From Pseudonocardia autotrophica (GTDB taxonomy: Bacteria; Actinomycetota; Actinomycetes; Mycobacteriales; Pseudonocardiaceae): a DNA stretch of 64,000 nt. A program made the translations under genes and the position numbers. Where the stretch lies: NCBI RefSeq assembly GCF_003945385.1, contig NZ_AP018920.1, positions 5,766,001 through 5,830,000 on the forward strand. The letters run 5' to 3'. The notes beneath the pieces were generated by a model, which was not told the DNA's origin, did no database searches, and saw only the letters and a list, made by a program, of their open reading frames with translations. This document shows, piece by piece, positions 52,506 through 63,618 of the stretch; the first letter of the stretch is position 1, and the number at the start of each line of letters is the position of its first letter.

Positions 52506-53606
52506 TCACGCCGCTCCGTCGCCCTCCGGAACGGCGCCGGACGAGGTGCCGGCCATGGCGTCGGCCCGCTCCGCGGCCACCAGTGCGGCGACGACGTCGG
52601 CGAGGTTGCCGTCGAGCACCGACGACAGGTTGTGCGCCTTGAACCCGACCCGGTGGTCGGAGATCCGGTTCTCCGGGAAGTTGTAGGTGCGGATCCGCTC
52701 CGAACGGTCGACGGTGCGGACCTGCGAGCGCCTCGACTCCGACGCCGCGGCCGCCGCCTCGGCCTCGGCCTTCGCCTGCAGCCGGACCCGCAGCACGTCC
52801 ATCGCACGGGCCTTGTTCTGCAGCTGGGAGCGCTCGTTCTGGCAGGTCACGACGATGCCGGTGGGCAGGTGGGTGATCCGGACCGCGGAGTCGGTGGTGT
52901 TGACGCTCTGCCCGCCGTGCCCGGACGCCCGGTACACGTCGACCCGGATGTCCTTCTCCTCGATCTCGACGTCCGGGGTCTCGTCGGTGTCCGGGAACAC
53001 CAGGACACCGGCCGCCGAGGTGTGGATGCGCCCCTGCGACTCGGTGACCGGGACCCGCTGCACGCGGTGCACCCCGCCCTCGAACTTCAGCGACGCCCAG
53101 ACCCCCTCGGCCGGGTTCCGCCCGCGCACCGACAGCGTGACGTCCTTGAACCCGCCCAGGTCGGACGGGGTGGAGCCGAGCAGCTCGACCTTCCAGCCGC
53201 GTGCCTCGGCGTAGCGGGTGTACATCCGGACCAGGTCCCCGGCGAACAGCGCGGACTCCTCGCCGCCCTCGCCGGACTTGACCTCCATCAGGACGTCGTC
53301 CGAGTCGTGCGGGTCGCGCGGCACCAGCAGCTCGGTCAGAGCGGTCTCCAGCTCGACGACCCGGACGTCGAGGGTGTCCGCCTCGGCGGCGAACGCCCGG
53401 TCCTCGGCGGCGAGCTCGCGGGCCGCGTCCCGGTCGGCCCGGACCCGCGCCAGCTCGTTCGCGGTGCTCACGATCGGGCCGAGCTGAGCGTAGCGGCGGC
53501 CGAGCTTGCGGGCCTGGGTCTGGTCGGCGAGCACCCCGGGGTCGGCGAGTCGCTGCTCCAGCTCGGCGTGCTCGTCGAGCAGCGCGTCGACCGACTGGCT
53601 GGTCAT
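52506..53606 (-). CDS. prfA: Peptide chain release factor 1
   Basis: This 366-residue RF1 has '[15 protein letters not shown]', a [13 protein letters not shown] region (PxT anticodon-like tripeptide), '[19 protein letters not shown]' with GGQ, and '[11 protein letters not shown]' at the end. The order prfA-prmC is conserved. ATG 53606 gives the usual length. Confidence 0.95.
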   Translation of the reverse strand: MTSQSVDALLDEHAELEQRLADPGVLADQTQARKLGRRYAQLGPIVSTANELARVRADRDAARELAAEDRAFAAEADTLDVRVVELETALTELLVPRDPHDSDDVLMEVKSGEGGEESALFAGDLVRMYTRYAEARGWKVELLGSTPSDLGGFKDVTLSVRGRNPAEGVWASLKFEGGVHRVQRVPVTESQGRIHTSAAGVLVFPDTDETPDVEIEEKDIRVDVYRASGHGGQSVNTTDSAVRITHLPTGIVVTCQNERSQLQNKARAMDVLRVRLQAKAEAEAAAAASESRRSQVRTVDRSERIRTYNFPENRISDHRVGFKAHNLSSVLDGNLADVVAALVAAERADAMAGTSSGAVPEGDGAA

Positions 53607-53644
53607 GAGGTCCTCCGTCGCGGGAGCGGGCTGGGAACGCGAAA

Positions 53645-53684
53645 CGGCGCCCGCCTCCTCGCGTGAGCGAGAGGACGGGCGCCG
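53645..53684 (-). terminator. Hairpin after rpmE
   Basis: CGGCGCCCG...TCGC pairs with GCGA...CGGGCGCCG around a GTGA loop (53645-53684, stem of about 18 bp with two to three mismatches). It lies about ten bases after the rpmE stop and before prfA. No U-tract. Confidence 0.65.
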
Positions 53685-53693
53685 TGGCGGTAG

Positions 53694-53915
53694 CTACTGG
53701 TTGGCGCGCTGGCGCTTCCCGTAACGGGCCTCGAAGCGGGCCACGCGGCCGCCGGAGTCCAGGATCTTCTGCTTACCCGTGTAGAACGGGTGGCAGGCCG
53801 AGCAGACCTCGACGGTGATCGCACCGCTCGACTTCGTGCTGCGGGTGCTGAACTGGTTGCCGCAACCACAGGTGACCTGGGTGTCGACGTACTGAGGGTG
53901 AATGCCCTCGCGCAT
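53694..53915 (-). CDS. rpmE: 50S ribosomal protein L31 (zinc form)
   Basis: This 73-residue protein has Cys ligands C16, C18, C38 and C41 in 'TCGCGNQF' and '[15 protein letters not shown]', the C+ form that binds zinc and is used under zinc-replete conditions. ATG 53915 has GAGGAGA upstream. Confidence 0.97.
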   Translation of the reverse strand: MREGIHPQYVDTQVTCGCGNQFSTRSTKSSGAITVEVCSACHPFYTGKQKILDSGGRVARFEARYGKRQRANQ

Positions 53916-53997
53916 GGGAATCTCCTCTCGGTGGCCGCCGGGTCCCTGCTGTCGCAAGGTGAACCGGAGCCGGGAAGCTGACGTGCCATTCAACCAC

Positions 53998-54030
53998 CCG
54001 GGCCCCGGTGGAATTCCCACCGGGGCCCGG
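53998..54030 (-). terminator. Hairpin immediately after rho
   Basis: A 14-bp perfect inverted repeat, CCGGGCCCCGGTGG with CCACCGGGGCCCGG around AATTC, begins five bases after the rho stop. Lacks a clear U-tract. Confidence 0.7.
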
Positions 54031-54034
54031 AGGG

Positions 54035-56401
54035 TCAGTCGTCGTCCTTGCCGGGGGTGTTCTTCGCGACCTGCATCAGGAACTCGATGTTGGTCTTGGT
54101 CTTCTTCAACCGGTCGAGGACCAGGTCGATCGCCTGCTGGTCGTCCAGCGCGGCGAGGACGCGGCGGAGCTTCACCATCACGGCGTGCTCGTCCGGCGAC
54201 ATCAGCAGCTCTTCCTTACGGGTGCTGCTGTCGCCCACGTCGATCGCCGGGAAGACGCGCTTGTCGGCGATCTTGCGGTCGAGCTTGAGCTCGGCGTTGC
54301 CGGTGCCCTTGAACTCCTCGAAGATCACCGTGTCCATCGTGGACCCGGTCTCGACCAGTGCCGTGGCGAAGATCGTCAGCGAGCCGCCGTCCTCGATGTT
54401 GCGGGCCGCACCCAGGAACCGCTTCGGCGGGTACAGCGCGGTCGAGTCGACACCGCCGGAGAGGATCCGGCCGGACGCCGGCGCGGCCAGGTTGTAGGCC
54501 CGGCCGAGACGGGTGATGTTGTCCAGCAGGACGACCACGTCGTGGCCCATCTCGACGAGACGCTTGGCGCGCTCGATCGAGAGCTCCGCGACCGTGGTGT
54601 GGTCCGACGGCGGGCGGTCGAAGGTGGAGGCGATGACCTCACCCTTCACCGACCGCTGCATGTCGGTGACCTCCTCCGGCCGCTCGTCGACCAGCACGAC
54701 CATCAGGTGGCACTCGGGGTTGTTCGTGGTGATCGCGTTCGCGATCGCCTGCATGACCATGGTCTTGCCGGCCTTCGGCGGCGACACGATCAGCGCACGC
54801 TGCCCCTTGCCGACCGGCATGACCAGGTCAATGACCCGGGTGGTCAGCTGGGTCGGGTCGGTCTCCAGGCGGAGCCGCTCGTTGGGGTAGAGCGGGGTCA
54901 GCTTCATGAACTCGGGCCGGTTGCGCGCGGACTCCGGGTCCCGGCCGTTGATCGTGTCCACCCGCACCAGCGGGTTGAACTTCTGCCGCTGCTGCTCGCC
55001 CTCACGGGGCTGGCGGACGGCGCCGGTGATCGCGTCGCCGCGGCGGAGGCCGTTCTTGCGGACCATCGACATCGACACGTACACGTCGGTCGGACCGGAG
55101 AGGTATCCGGTGGTCCGGACGAACGCGTAGTTGTCGAGGATGTCGACGATCCCGGCGACCGGCAGCAGGACGTCGTCGTCACGGATCTCGGTGTCGACGT
55201 TGCCGCCACCGCCGCCGCTTCCGCCACGCTCGCGGTCCCGGCCGCGCCTGCGGTCCCGGAACCGGCGGCCGCGACGGCCGCGGCCGTCACCGTCGTCATC
55301 GTCGTCGTCGTTGAAGGCACCGGCGTTCGCCGCGTTGCCCAGGTTGCTGGCGTTCCCGCCGTTGTTGCGACCCGGGTTGTTGCGGCCGTTGCGGCCCCCG
55401 TCGTCACCCCTGCCGTCACCCCGGTTGCTCTCGCCCCGGTTGCCGTCACCCCGGCCGTCGCTGTTGCGGGTGTCGCCGTTGCGGGTGTCGCCGTTGCGGG
55501 TGTCACCGTTGCGGGTGTCACCGTTGCGGGTGTCACCGTTGCGGGTGTCACCGCCCCGGCCGTTGCGCCCGCCGCGACCACCGTTGTCGTTGTCCCGGTT
55601 GCGGCCGCCGCGGCCACCGTCACGGGAGTCGTCGCCGGAGTCGGGCTGGGCGTCGCGCTGGGCGTCCTTCTGGCCCGAGTCCTTCGCCGGAGCGTCGTCG
55701 CCCTGGCCACCGCGCCGCCGGGTGCGGGAACGGCGACCGCCGCCCTCCTGCCCGTCGTCGTTCCGGTCACCCTTGCGGTCGTCGCCGGAGGGCTTGAGGT
55801 CGGCCTTGTCCTGCTCCGGGCGGTCCTGCTGCGCGGAGTCCTCGGCCGGAGCGACCGGGGTCAGCTCGGCGACGGCCGCCGCGGCGGGCGACTCCGGCTC
55901 CGGAGCCGGGGCTGCGGGAGCCTCCGCGGCCGGCGTGCTCGTCGCCTCCGGACTGGCGGCCGGCTCGGCCACAGCCTCCGGGGCACCGGCCGGCCGGGTC
56001 GCCGCGCGACGGCGGCGGGCACGCGGCGCGGGCGCCTCGGCCTGCTCGGCGGCCCCGTTCGAGGCCGGCTCGGCGGCCGGCTTCGACGCCGGCTTCGCGG
56101 CCGGCTCGGGGGCCGCCTCGGATCCGGCGTCCCCGAGGGAGAGCTGCGGGGCGTCGGCGCCGTCGGAACCGGTCGCCGCAGGCTTCGCCTTCGGCTTCCG
56201 GGCCGGGGTGGCGGCACCGCCCTGACGCTCCTTGATGGCCGCGATCAGGTCGCCCTTACGCATGCCGGAGATGTCGGGAACGTTCAGCTCGGTGGCCAGC
56301 TGACGAAGTTCCGCCAGCACCATGCCGGACAGGCCGCCGCGACGGCGGGGAGCCGCCTCGTTCGATGCGGTCCCGGTTCCGGCGAGATCGGTCTCGCTCA
56401 C
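54035..56401 (-). CDS. rho: Transcription termination factor Rho with long N-terminal insertion
   Basis: This 788-residue Rho has an N-terminal Rho_N helix domain (about residues 20-60), a long disordered part (about 60-400), an RNA-binding OB domain (about 400-465) and the ATPase with P-loop [13 protein letters not shown] (about residue 535) and '[15 protein letters not shown]'. E. coli Rho has 419 residues. The insertion begins acidic/Ala/Pro-rich, then turns into Arg/Gly/Asn/Asp repeats such as NGDTR. Arg/Asn-rich insertions are known in actinobacterial Rho and increase RNA affinity. GTG 56401 has AAGGAA upstream. Confidence 0.95.
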   Translation of the reverse strand: MSETDLAGTGTASNEAAPRRRGGLSGMVLAELRQLATELNVPDISGMRKGDLIAAIKERQGGAATPARKPKAKPAATGSDGADAPQLSLGDAGSEAAPEPAAKPASKPAAEPASNGAAEQAEAPAPRARRRRAATRPAGAPEAVAEPAASPEATSTPAAEAPAAPAPEPESPAAAAVAELTPVAPAEDSAQQDRPEQDKADLKPSGDDRKGDRNDDGQEGGGRRSRTRRRGGQGDDAPAKDSGQKDAQRDAQPDSGDDSRDGGRGGRNRDNDNGGRGGRNGRGGDTRNGDTRNGDTRNGDTRNGDTRNGDTRNSDGRGDGNRGESNRGDGRGDDGGRNGRNNPGRNNGGNASNLGNAANAGAFNDDDDDDGDGRGRRGRRFRDRRRGRDRERGGSGGGGGNVDTEIRDDDVLLPVAGIVDILDNYAFVRTTGYLSGPTDVYVSMSMVRKNGLRRGDAITGAVRQPREGEQQRQKFNPLVRVDTINGRDPESARNRPEFMKLTPLYPNERLRLETDPTQLTTRVIDLVMPVGKGQRALIVSPPKAGKTMVMQAIANAITTNNPECHLMVVLVDERPEEVTDMQRSVKGEVIASTFDRPPSDHTTVAELSIERAKRLVEMGHDVVVLLDNITRLGRAYNLAAPASGRILSGGVDSTALYPPKRFLGAARNIEDGGSLTIFATALVETGSTMDTVIFEEFKGTGNAELKLDRKIADKRVFPAIDVGDSSTRKEELLMSPDEHAVMVKLRRVLAALDDQQAIDLVLDRLKKTKTNIEFLMQVAKNTPGKDDD
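55461..55552. repeat. 15-bp tandem repeat encoding DTRNG in rho
   Basis: Six consecutive DTRNG units are encoded by 15-base repeats in the disordered Rho insertion. Two of six copies differ at one synonymous base, so the array is nearly homogeneous. Confidence 0.85.
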
Positions 56402-56784
56402 AGAGTTCCTTCCTGACCGACCCGGTTGTCCTGTCCAGGTCAGGGGATGTCACGCGCTTGACCGGCGCGGGTGAGCCACACCGGCAGCATTCACAAAATG
56501 GAAGACCACGACGACGTCGCGGGTGTCAGGCCGCCCGTTCGGGATTCCGAGTCCAGTCAGAAAGGAGATCGGGCGAGCGGGCCCGGCTGCAGACTACGCG
56601 AATGTCGCGTGGATCGCCGTACAGCGCCGAGACTAGACGTATCGCTCGCGGGCGGCAACAACCCCCACCCGGCGAGTCCACCGAGCACGGTCGCGTTCGT
56701 CACGCCCGCCACCGCCGCCACCGCCCGCGCCGGCACCGGCGCCATTGCCGTCGGCGGATGCGGGGCCCGTGCGTCCGGCGCAGC
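56402..56784. other. Intergenic region upstream of rho
   Basis: This 383-base gap separates thrB from rho. It should hold the thrB transcript end and the rho promoter and leader. TAGTCT-like hexamers occur leftward near 56596 and 56630, but no strong -35 partner. No ORF, RNA gene or repeat is convincing. Confidence 0.45.
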
Positions 56785-57702
56785 TCAGGCGATGTCGACC
56801 TGGACGCCGGTGGTGTCCACCGGCAGCGGCAGCACCGCGAAGCCGCCGGTGTCGACGGCGTCCGGGACGGACCCGTCCGCGGTCAACGCCAGCACCGTGG
56901 GACCGGCACCGGAGATCGCCGCGGGTACGCCGTGCCCGCGCAGGTCCTCGACCAGCCCGAGCGACGCCGGGTACGCCGACCGCCGGTAGGGCTGGTGCAA
57001 CCGGTCCTCGGTCGCGTCGAGCAGCAGATCCGGCCGCCGGGTCATCGCCAGCACGGCGAGCGCGCACCGGCTGCCGGTGAAGGCCGCGTCGGCCAGCGGG
57101 ACCTCGTCGGGCAGCAGGCCGCGGGTGGTCTTCGTGGACGACTCGGTTCCCGCGACGAACGCGACCGGATGCACGTCCGGATGCACGTCGAGCTTCTCGG
57201 CGTGGAACCGGCGCGCCGCACCGGACGACTCCCACGCCACGACGAAACCGCCCATCAGGCTGGCCGCCGCGTTGTCCGCGTGCCCCTCCATGCCGGCCGA
57301 GAGCTGCAGCAGGGCGTCCCGCTCCAGTGCCACGTCGCGCCCGCAGAGCACCGCGGCGGCGGTCACCCCGGCGACCGCGGCGGCCGCCGAGCTGCCCAGC
57401 CCGCGCGAGTGCGGGATCGCGTTCGTGCAGCGCAACCGCAGACCCGCCGGGGTCGCCGCCGGATCGGACCCGCCGAACAGCTCGAACGCCTGCCGCATCG
57501 CCCGCAGCACGAGATGGCGCTCGTCCCGCGGGACGTGCCGGGAACCCTCGCCCGCGACGTCGACGAACAGCCCGGGGGTGTCGAACGTCTCGACCTCGAT
57601 CTCGTCGTAGAGCCCGAGCGCCATCCCCAGCGAGTCGAAGCCGGGCCCGAGATTGGCGGTCGAGCCCGGCACCCGGACGCGGACCCGTGTCGGACGACCC
57701 AT
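56785..57702 (-). CDS. thrB: Homoserine kinase
   Basis: This 305-residue GHMP kinase has 'VRVPGSTANLGPGFDSLGMALGLYDEIEV' (start motif), the ATP loop 'IPHSRGLGSSAAAAVAGVTAA' and 'AAISGAGPTVLAL' near the end. ATG 57702 shares its A with the thrC stop (TGATG), so thrC-thrB are coupled. Confidence 0.95.
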   Translation of the reverse strand: MGRPTRVRVRVPGSTANLGPGFDSLGMALGLYDEIEVETFDTPGLFVDVAGEGSRHVPRDERHLVLRAMRQAFELFGGSDPAATPAGLRLRCTNAIPHSRGLGSSAAAAVAGVTAAAVLCGRDVALERDALLQLSAGMEGHADNAAASLMGGFVVAWESSGAARRFHAEKLDVHPDVHPVAFVAGTESSTKTTRGLLPDEVPLADAAFTGSRCALAVLAMTRRPDLLLDATEDRLHQPYRRSAYPASLGLVEDLRGHGVPAAISGAGPTVLALTADGSVPDAVDTGGFAVLPLPVDTTGVQVDIA

Positions 57703-58850
57703 CAGGCCAGCTCGAGAGCCGCCGCGACGGCGCCGGGATCGATCGGCACGATCTCCGGGTCGGGCGCGGTGAGCAGCGCGGAGTCCGGGTCCTTCAGGCC
57801 GTGCCCGGTGACCGTGCAGACCACGAGCGAGCCCTTGGGCAGCGTGCCGTCCGCACAGGACTGCAGCAGCCCGGCGACGCTGGCCGCGGACGCGGGTTCC
57901 ACGAACACCGCCTCCTCGGCCGACAGCAGCCGGTAGGCGGCGAGGATCTCGTCGTCGGTGACGGCGGCGAACTTCCCGCCCGACTCGTCCCGGGCGGTGG
58001 TCGCGCCGCGCCAGGACGCCGGGGCGCCGATCCGGATCGCGGTGGCCACCGTCTCCGGGTCCTTCACCGGTGCGCCGTGCACCAGCGGTGCGGCACCCGC
58101 GGCCTGGTAGCCGAACATCCGCGGCAGCTCCGAGATCAGCCCGTCGGAGTGGTAGCCGCGGTAGCCCTTCCAGTACGCGGTGATGTTGCCGGCGTTGCCG
58201 ACCGGCAGGCAGTGGATGTCCGGGGCCTGCCCGAGCTGGTCGCAGATCTCGTAGGCCGCGGACGCCTGGCCGGCGATCCGGGTCGGGTTCACCGAGTTGA
58301 CCAGCGCGATCGCCGGGTAGTCGGCGGTGGTCTTGCGGGCCAGCTCCAGGCAGTCGTCGAAGTTGCCGTCGATCTGCAGGATCCGGGCACCGTGCGCGAC
58401 GGCCTGGGCCAGCTTGCCCAGCGCGATCTTGCCGCGCGGGACCAGCACCGCACACGTCATCCCGGCGCGGGTCGCGTACGCGGCCGCCGACGCCGAGGTG
58501 TTGCCGGTCGAGGCGCAGAGCACGCTCTGCTTACCGTCGGCGAGCGCGGCGGTGACCGCCATCGTCATCCCGCGGTCCTTGAAGGAGCCGGTCGGGTTGG
58601 CGCCGTCGACCTTGAGGAACACCTGGCAGCCGGTCCGCTCGGACAGCCGCGGAGCGGGCAGCAGCGGCGTCCCGCCCTCGCCGAGGGTGACGACCGTCCA
58701 GTCCGGCTGCACCGGCATCCGGTCCCGGTAGGCCTCGACGACCCCCGGCCAGTGTCCCGGTGGCGGGGGCGCCACCGCCCCGGTCGCCTGGACCCCTGGC
58801 ATCGGGCCGCCGGCGGCCGGGCCCCGGACGTTGTGCACGCTGCCGGTCAT
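57702..58850 (-). CDS. thrC: Threonine synthase
   Basis: This 382-residue PLP enzyme has '[19 protein letters not shown]', '[19 protein letters not shown]' with the PLP Lys, '[18 protein letters not shown]' and '[15 protein letters not shown]'. It converts O-phosphohomoserine to threonine. ATG 58850 has AGGAGG upstream. It follows hom by 82 bases. Confidence 0.95.
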   Translation of the reverse strand: MTGSVHNVRGPAAGGPMPGVQATGAVAPPPPGHWPGVVEAYRDRMPVQPDWTVVTLGEGGTPLLPAPRLSERTGCQVFLKVDGANPTGSFKDRGMTMAVTAALADGKQSVLCASTGNTSASAAAYATRAGMTCAVLVPRGKIALGKLAQAVAHGARILQIDGNFDDCLELARKTTADYPAIALVNSVNPTRIAGQASAAYEICDQLGQAPDIHCLPVGNAGNITAYWKGYRGYHSDGLISELPRMFGYQAAGAAPLVHGAPVKDPETVATAIRIGAPASWRGATTARDESGGKFAAVTDDEILAAYRLLSAEEAVFVEPASAASVAGLLQSCADGTLPKGSLVVCTVTGHGLKDPDSALLTAPDPEIVPIDPGAVAAALELA

Positions 58851-58932
58851 CGCCGGTCGCCTCCTGTGTTGGACCGGCAACAGCCGGATCGCACCGTCTT
58901 CTCGTGCCGCACCGTCGTCCGGTGCCGCACCG

Positions 58933-60327
58933 TCATTCGCCCATGCCCAGCGCGCTGACCGCCCGGCCGAGGCCCTCCACCCGCAGCACACCGACCACCC
59001 CGATCACGTGATCGAGATCGGCGAGCGCGGCGACCGTCGCGGACAGCGCCGCCTCCCGCGCCGAGTGCGTGACGACGGTCAGCCGGGCCGGGCTGAGCCC
59101 GGAGCCGTCGCTGCGGTCGACGGAGCCGTTGACCCCGCCGGTCTGGCGCACGGCGGCGATCGAGACACCCTGGCGGGCGAACTCGCCGGCGATCGCGGCC
59201 AGCACGCCCTCGCGGTCGGCGACCTCCAGGTCGACGTGGTAACGGGTCGGGACGTCGCCGATCGGGCGCACCGGCAGGCTGGCGTACGCCGACTCGCGCG
59301 GGCCGCGGCCACCGCCGACCCGGTTGCGGGCCACCGCGACCAGGTCGCCGAGCACCGCCGACGCGGTCGGCGCGCCACCGGCGCCCTGGCCGTAGAACAT
59401 CAGCTGGCCGGCGGCCTCGGCCTCGACGAAGACCGCGTTGAACGCGCCGTCGACCCGGGCCAGCGGGTGCGCGTCGGGCACCATCGCCGGGTAGACGCGG
59501 GCCGAGACCGACGCCGCAGCCGTGCCGTCCGGGCGCTCGTCGGTCACCCGCTCGCAGATGGCGAGCAGCTTGATCGTGCAGCCGAGCCTGCGGGCCGCGG
59601 CGACGTCGGCCGAGCTGACCCCGCGCATCCCCTCGCGGTGCACGTCGGAGGCGGTGATCCGGGTGTGGAACGCGAGGGTGGCCAGGATCGCCGCCTTGGA
59701 CGCGGCGTCGTAACCGTCGACGTCGGCACTCGGGTCGGCCTCGGCGTAACCGAGCCGGGTGGCCTCCTCCAGCGCGTCGGCGTAGGAGGTGCCGTCGGAG
59801 GCCATCGCGGACAGGATGAAGTTCGACGTGCCGTTGACGATCCCGGCGACCCGGGTGATGCGGTCCCCGGCCAGCGACTCGCGCAGCGGGCGCAGCAACG
59901 GGATCGCCCCGGCGACGGCGGCCTCGTAGTAGAGGTCGGCACCGGAGGCATCGGCCGCCTCCGCCAGGGCCGGGCCGTCCTCGGCGAGCAGCGCCTTGTT
60001 CGCGGTGACCACCGACTTGCCGGCCTTCAGCGCCTCCAGCAGCCAGCCGCGGACCGGCTCGATGCCACCGATCACCTCGACTACGACGTCGACGTCGTCG
60101 CGCGCGACGAGCGCACCCGCGTCGGTCGTGACCAGGTGCGGGAAATTCTCGGTCAGCCACGGGTGCCGGTGCGGCCTGCGGACGGCGACGCCGACCAGCT
60201 CGACCGGCGTACCGACCCGCGCGGTCAGGTCCGCAGCCTGGTCGGTGATCAGCCGGACCACCTCGGTACCGACGGTGCCGCAGCCCAGCAACGCAACCCG
60301 GACGGCCCCGTTCTCGCCCCTCGCCAC
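58933..60327 (-). CDS. hom: Homoserine dehydrogenase with ACT domain
   Basis: This 464-residue enzyme has '[17 protein letters not shown]' (NAD(P) fold), '[15 protein letters not shown]', '[12 protein letters not shown]', '[17 protein letters not shown]' and a C-terminal ACT domain ('[28 protein letters not shown]') for threonine feedback. GTG 60327 has GAGGAGG upstream. It starts the hom-thrC-thrB series. Confidence 0.95.
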   Translation of the reverse strand: MARGENGAVRVALLGCGTVGTEVVRLITDQAADLTARVGTPVELVGVAVRRPHRHPWLTENFPHLVTTDAGALVARDDVDVVVEVIGGIEPVRGWLLEALKAGKSVVTANKALLAEDGPALAEAADASGADLYYEAAVAGAIPLLRPLRESLAGDRITRVAGIVNGTSNFILSAMASDGTSYADALEEATRLGYAEADPSADVDGYDAASKAAILATLAFHTRITASDVHREGMRGVSSADVAAARRLGCTIKLLAICERVTDERPDGTAAASVSARVYPAMVPDAHPLARVDGAFNAVFVEAEAAGQLMFYGQGAGGAPTASAVLGDLVAVARNRVGGGRGPRESAYASLPVRPIGDVPTRYHVDLEVADREGVLAAIAGEFARQGVSIAAVRQTGGVNGSVDRSDGSGLSPARLTVVTHSAREAALSATVAALADLDHVIGVVGVLRVEGLGRAVSALGMGE

Positions 60328-60439
60328 AAGCCCTCCTCGCGTACCGCACCCGCCCCAGCGGGCGCCGATCATTCCTGGTCAGGCCGATCCCGGACGCCCC
60401 GGGTGGCCGTTCTCACTCACCGCGGCCGGTCGTCAGGGA

Positions 60440-61897
60440 TCACACCTCGAACCGGAACTGGTCCTCCAGTGTCTCGCGGCGCAGCAGAGTGCGGTCGGCG
60501 CCCTCGCGCACCGCGACGACGGCGGGCCGCGGCAGCCGGTTGTACCCGGACGCCATCGCATAGCAGTACGCCCCCGTCGCGGCGACCGCGAGCAGGTCAC
60601 CCGGGGCGAGATCGGCCGGCAACCAGCAGTCCCGCACCACGATGTCCCCGGACTCGCAGTGCTTGCCGACGACCCGGCACAGCACGGGTTCGGCCCCGTC
60701 CGGGATGCTGTCGCGCTCGCTGGAGCGCGACACCAGCCGGACGTCGTACTCGGCGTCGTAGAGCGCGGTGCGGATGTTGTCGCTCATCCCGCCGTCGACG
60801 CTGACGTAGCGGCGGGAGTAGCCGCCGAGCGGCACGTCCTTGATCGTCCCGACCTCGTAGAGGGTGACGGTGCCCGGCCCCGCGATCGCGCGGCCCGGCT
60901 CGACGGCGATCCCCGGGACGTCCAGCCCGGCGGCCGCGCACTCCCGCTTGACGATCGACCGCAGTTCCTCCGCCAGCGCCGGCATCGACAGCGGGGTGTC
61001 GGCCGGCCGGTAGGCGATGCCGATGCCGCCGCCCAGGTCCAGCGTGCGCAGCGCGGTGAGGTTCGCCGAGCCGTGCTCGGTGTGCAGATCGGCGAGCACC
61101 CTCACCACCCGGCGGGCGGCCGCCTCGAAACCCTCGGTCTCGAAGATCTGGCTGCCGATGTGCGAGTGCAGCCCGACCAGCTCCAGGTGCCGGGCGGTGA
61201 CCACCCGGCGGGCGGCCTCCAGGGCGGCGGAGTCCTTGCCGTCGGAACCGGCACCGCTCGCGATGGAGAACCCGAACTTCTGGTCCTCGTGCGCGGTCGC
61301 GATGTACTCGTGGGTGTGCGCCTCGACCCCGACCGTCAGCCGGATCAGCACCCGGGCGGTGCGGCCGCGCTCGGCGGCGACGGCGTCGAGCCGGGCGATC
61401 TCGTCGAAGCTGTCCAGCACGATCCCGCCGACACCCGCGTCGACGGCGGCGACCAGCTCCTCGGTGGACTTGTTGTTGCCGTGCAAGGCGATCCGCTCCG
61501 GCGGGAACTCCGCACGGAGCGCGACGGCGAGCTCGCCACCGGAGCAGACGTCGAGCGACAGTCCCTCCTGGGCGACCCAGCGGGCGACCTCGGTGCACAG
61601 GAACGCCTTGGCCGCGTAGTGCACCGAACCCGCGCCGAACGCGGCGGCGAACTCGGCGCAGCGGGACCGGAAGTCGTCCTCGTCGAGCACGAACAGCGGG
61701 GTGCCGTGCTCCCGGGCCAGGTCGCGGACGTCGGCGCCGGCGACGCTCAGCGCCCCGTCCGCGCCGCGGGTGGCGTTGCGCGGCCAGACGGCGGGAGCCA
61801 GGTGATCCAGCTCGGCCGACGACCCGGGACGCGGTCCGGCGGACTCGGGTGCGGGGGTGAGGCCGGCGTGCAGCGGGCCTGCGGGGTGGGCTCTCAT
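60440..61897 (-). CDS. lysA: Diaminopimelate decarboxylase
   Basis: This 485-residue fold-III PLP enzyme has '[36 protein letters not shown]' (PLP Lys), '[12 protein letters not shown]', '[11 protein letters not shown]' and the catalytic-Cys block '[15 protein letters not shown]'. It makes lysine from meso-diaminopimelate. It lies four bases after argS. Confidence 0.95.
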   Translation of the reverse strand: MRAHPAGPLHAGLTPAPESAGPRPGSSAELDHLAPAVWPRNATRGADGALSVAGADVRDLAREHGTPLFVLDEDDFRSRCAEFAAAFGAGSVHYAAKAFLCTEVARWVAQEGLSLDVCSGGELAVALRAEFPPERIALHGNNKSTEELVAAVDAGVGGIVLDSFDEIARLDAVAAERGRTARVLIRLTVGVEAHTHEYIATAHEDQKFGFSIASGAGSDGKDSAALEAARRVVTARHLELVGLHSHIGSQIFETEGFEAAARRVVRVLADLHTEHGSANLTALRTLDLGGGIGIAYRPADTPLSMPALAEELRSIVKRECAAAGLDVPGIAVEPGRAIAGPGTVTLYEVGTIKDVPLGGYSRRYVSVDGGMSDNIRTALYDAEYDVRLVSRSSERDSIPDGAEPVLCRVVGKHCESGDIVVRDCWLPADLAPGDLLAVAATGAYCYAMASGYNRLPRPAVVAVREGADRTLLRRETLEDQFRFEV

Positions 61898-61901
61898 CGG
61901 G

Positions 61902-63551
61902 CTACATCCGTTCCGGGGCGCCGACGCCGAGCAGGGCGAGGCCGGCCGCGAGCACCTGACGGGTGGCGGCGCACAGCGCCAGCCGGGCCCGGTGCAGGTC
62001 GGTGACGTCCTCGTCGCCCTGGGGCAGGACGCGGCAGGAGTCGTAGAACTTGTGGTACGCCCCGGCGAGCTGCTCCAGGTAGCGCGCGACCCGGTGCGGC
62101 TCGCGCAGCTCCGCGGCGGAGCGGACGACCTCGCCGAACTCGCCGAGGGTGCGGATCAGGTCGCCCTCGCGGGGGTGTTCGAGCAGGCCGTAGTCGTCAC
62201 CGGCGACGATGCCGAGATCAGCGGCGCCGCGGGCCAGCGACGCCAACCGGGCGTGCGCGTACTGCACGTAGAACACGGGGTTCTCGTTGGTGCGGCTGGA
62301 GACCAGGTCGAGATCGATGTCCAGGGTGGAGTCCACTGATGACCGGACGAGCGAGTAGCGGGCCGCGTCGACACCGACCGCGTCGACGAAGTCCTCCAGG
62401 GTGACGATCGTCCCGGCCCGCTTGCTCATCCGCACCGGCTCGCCGCCGCGGATAAGGTTCACCATCTGCCCGATCAGGACCTCGACGACCGACGGGTCGT
62501 CACCGAACGCGGCGGCGACCGCCTTCAGCCGGACCGTGTAGCCGTGGTGGTCGGCGCCGAGCATGTAGATGCAGCGGTCGAACCCGCGGGCCCGCTTGTC
62601 GCGCAGGTAGGCGATGTCACCGGCGACATAGGCCGGGGACCCGTCGGACTTGATGACGACCCGGTCCTTGTCGTCGCCCTGCTCGGTCGAACGCAGCCAC
62701 CACGCGCCGTCGGACTCGTAGAGGCTGCCGTTGTCCTTCAGCTGCCGGACCGAGTCCTCGACCGCGCCCGCCTCGTGCAGCGACAGCTCGCTGAACCACA
62801 CGTCGAAGTCGGTGCCGAACTCGTGCAGTGAGCTGCGCATCTCCTCCAGCATCAGGGCCACGCCGGCCCGGCGGAACGCCTGGTGCCGCTCGGCGTCGGA
62901 CAGGTCGAGGATGCCCGGCTCCGCGTCGACGACCCGCTTCGCGATCTCCCCGATGTAGGCGCCGCCGTAGCCGTTCTCCGGAGTCGGCCCGCCGGTCGCG
63001 GCGGCGATCAGGGACGCGGCGAAGTGGTCGATCTGCGCGCCGGCGTCGTTGATGTAGTACTCCCGCGTCACCTCCGCGCCACGGGCTTCGAGGACCCGGC
63101 CCAGTGCGTCGCCGACCGCTGCCCAGCGGGTCCCGCCGAGATGGATGGGCCCGGTCGGGTTCGCCGAGACGAATTCCAGGTTCATCCGTGTCCCGGCGAG
63201 CTCGTCGCCGGTGCCGTAGGACGCCCCCGCGGCGAGCACCTCGCCGACGATCGCGCCCTGCGCGTCGGCGGCCAGCTGCAGGTTGATGAACCCCGGCCCG
63301 GCGATCTCGGCGCTCGCGATGCCCTCGCGGGTCGCCAGCTCCTCGGCCAGCCAGGTGCCGAGCTCGCGCGGGTTCACCCCGGCCTTCTTGGCGGTGCGCA
63401 GCGCGATGTTGGTGGCGTAGTCGCCGTGCTCGGGATTACGGGGCCGCTCGACGACGCCGTCGGCGGGCAGCGCAGAGACGTCCAGGCCGCGTCGGGTCAG
63501 CACGTCCTGCGCGACGTCACGGACCAGGTCGGCGAGCACGTCGGGATTCAC
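61902..63551 (-). CDS. argS: Arginyl-tRNA synthetase
   Basis: This 549-residue class I synthetase has a HIGH-like '[24 protein letters not shown]', '[31 protein letters not shown]', KMSK-like '[21 protein letters not shown]' and the C-terminal anticodon domain. GTG 63551 is inferred from the N-terminal Add domain; the frame is open to 63923. Confidence 0.95.
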   Translation of the reverse strand: MNPDVLADLVRDVAQDVLTRRGLDVSALPADGVVERPRNPEHGDYATNIALRTAKKAGVNPRELGTWLAEELATREGIASAEIAGPGFINLQLAADAQGAIVGEVLAAGASYGTGDELAGTRMNLEFVSANPTGPIHLGGTRWAAVGDALGRVLEARGAEVTREYYINDAGAQIDHFAASLIAAATGGPTPENGYGGAYIGEIAKRVVDAEPGILDLSDAERHQAFRRAGVALMLEEMRSSLHEFGTDFDVWFSELSLHEAGAVEDSVRQLKDNGSLYESDGAWWLRSTEQGDDKDRVVIKSDGSPAYVAGDIAYLRDKRARGFDRCIYMLGADHHGYTVRLKAVAAAFGDDPSVVEVLIGQMVNLIRGGEPVRMSKRAGTIVTLEDFVDAVGVDAARYSLVRSSVDSTLDIDLDLVSSRTNENPVFYVQYAHARLASLARGAADLGIVAGDDYGLLEHPREGDLIRTLGEFGEVVRSAAELREPHRVARYLEQLAGAYHKFYDSCRVLPQGDEDVTDLHRARLALCAATRQVLAAGLALLGVGAPERM

Positions 63552-63618
63552 CGTCAGGATTCTAGGAGGTGCACGCGACCGACTTCCGGGCCGGTGGTGC
63601 ACCGGTCCCGGGGGCGCC

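Noticed and set aside
55461-55552. Possible CRISPR array in rho
   Set aside because: Repeats are 15 bp, contiguous, in frame with Rho and have no spacers.
56727-56742. GCGCCGG-CA-CCGGCGC palindrome as thrB terminator
   Set aside because: A two-base loop cannot form a stable hairpin as drawn and no T-tract follows, so I did not list it.
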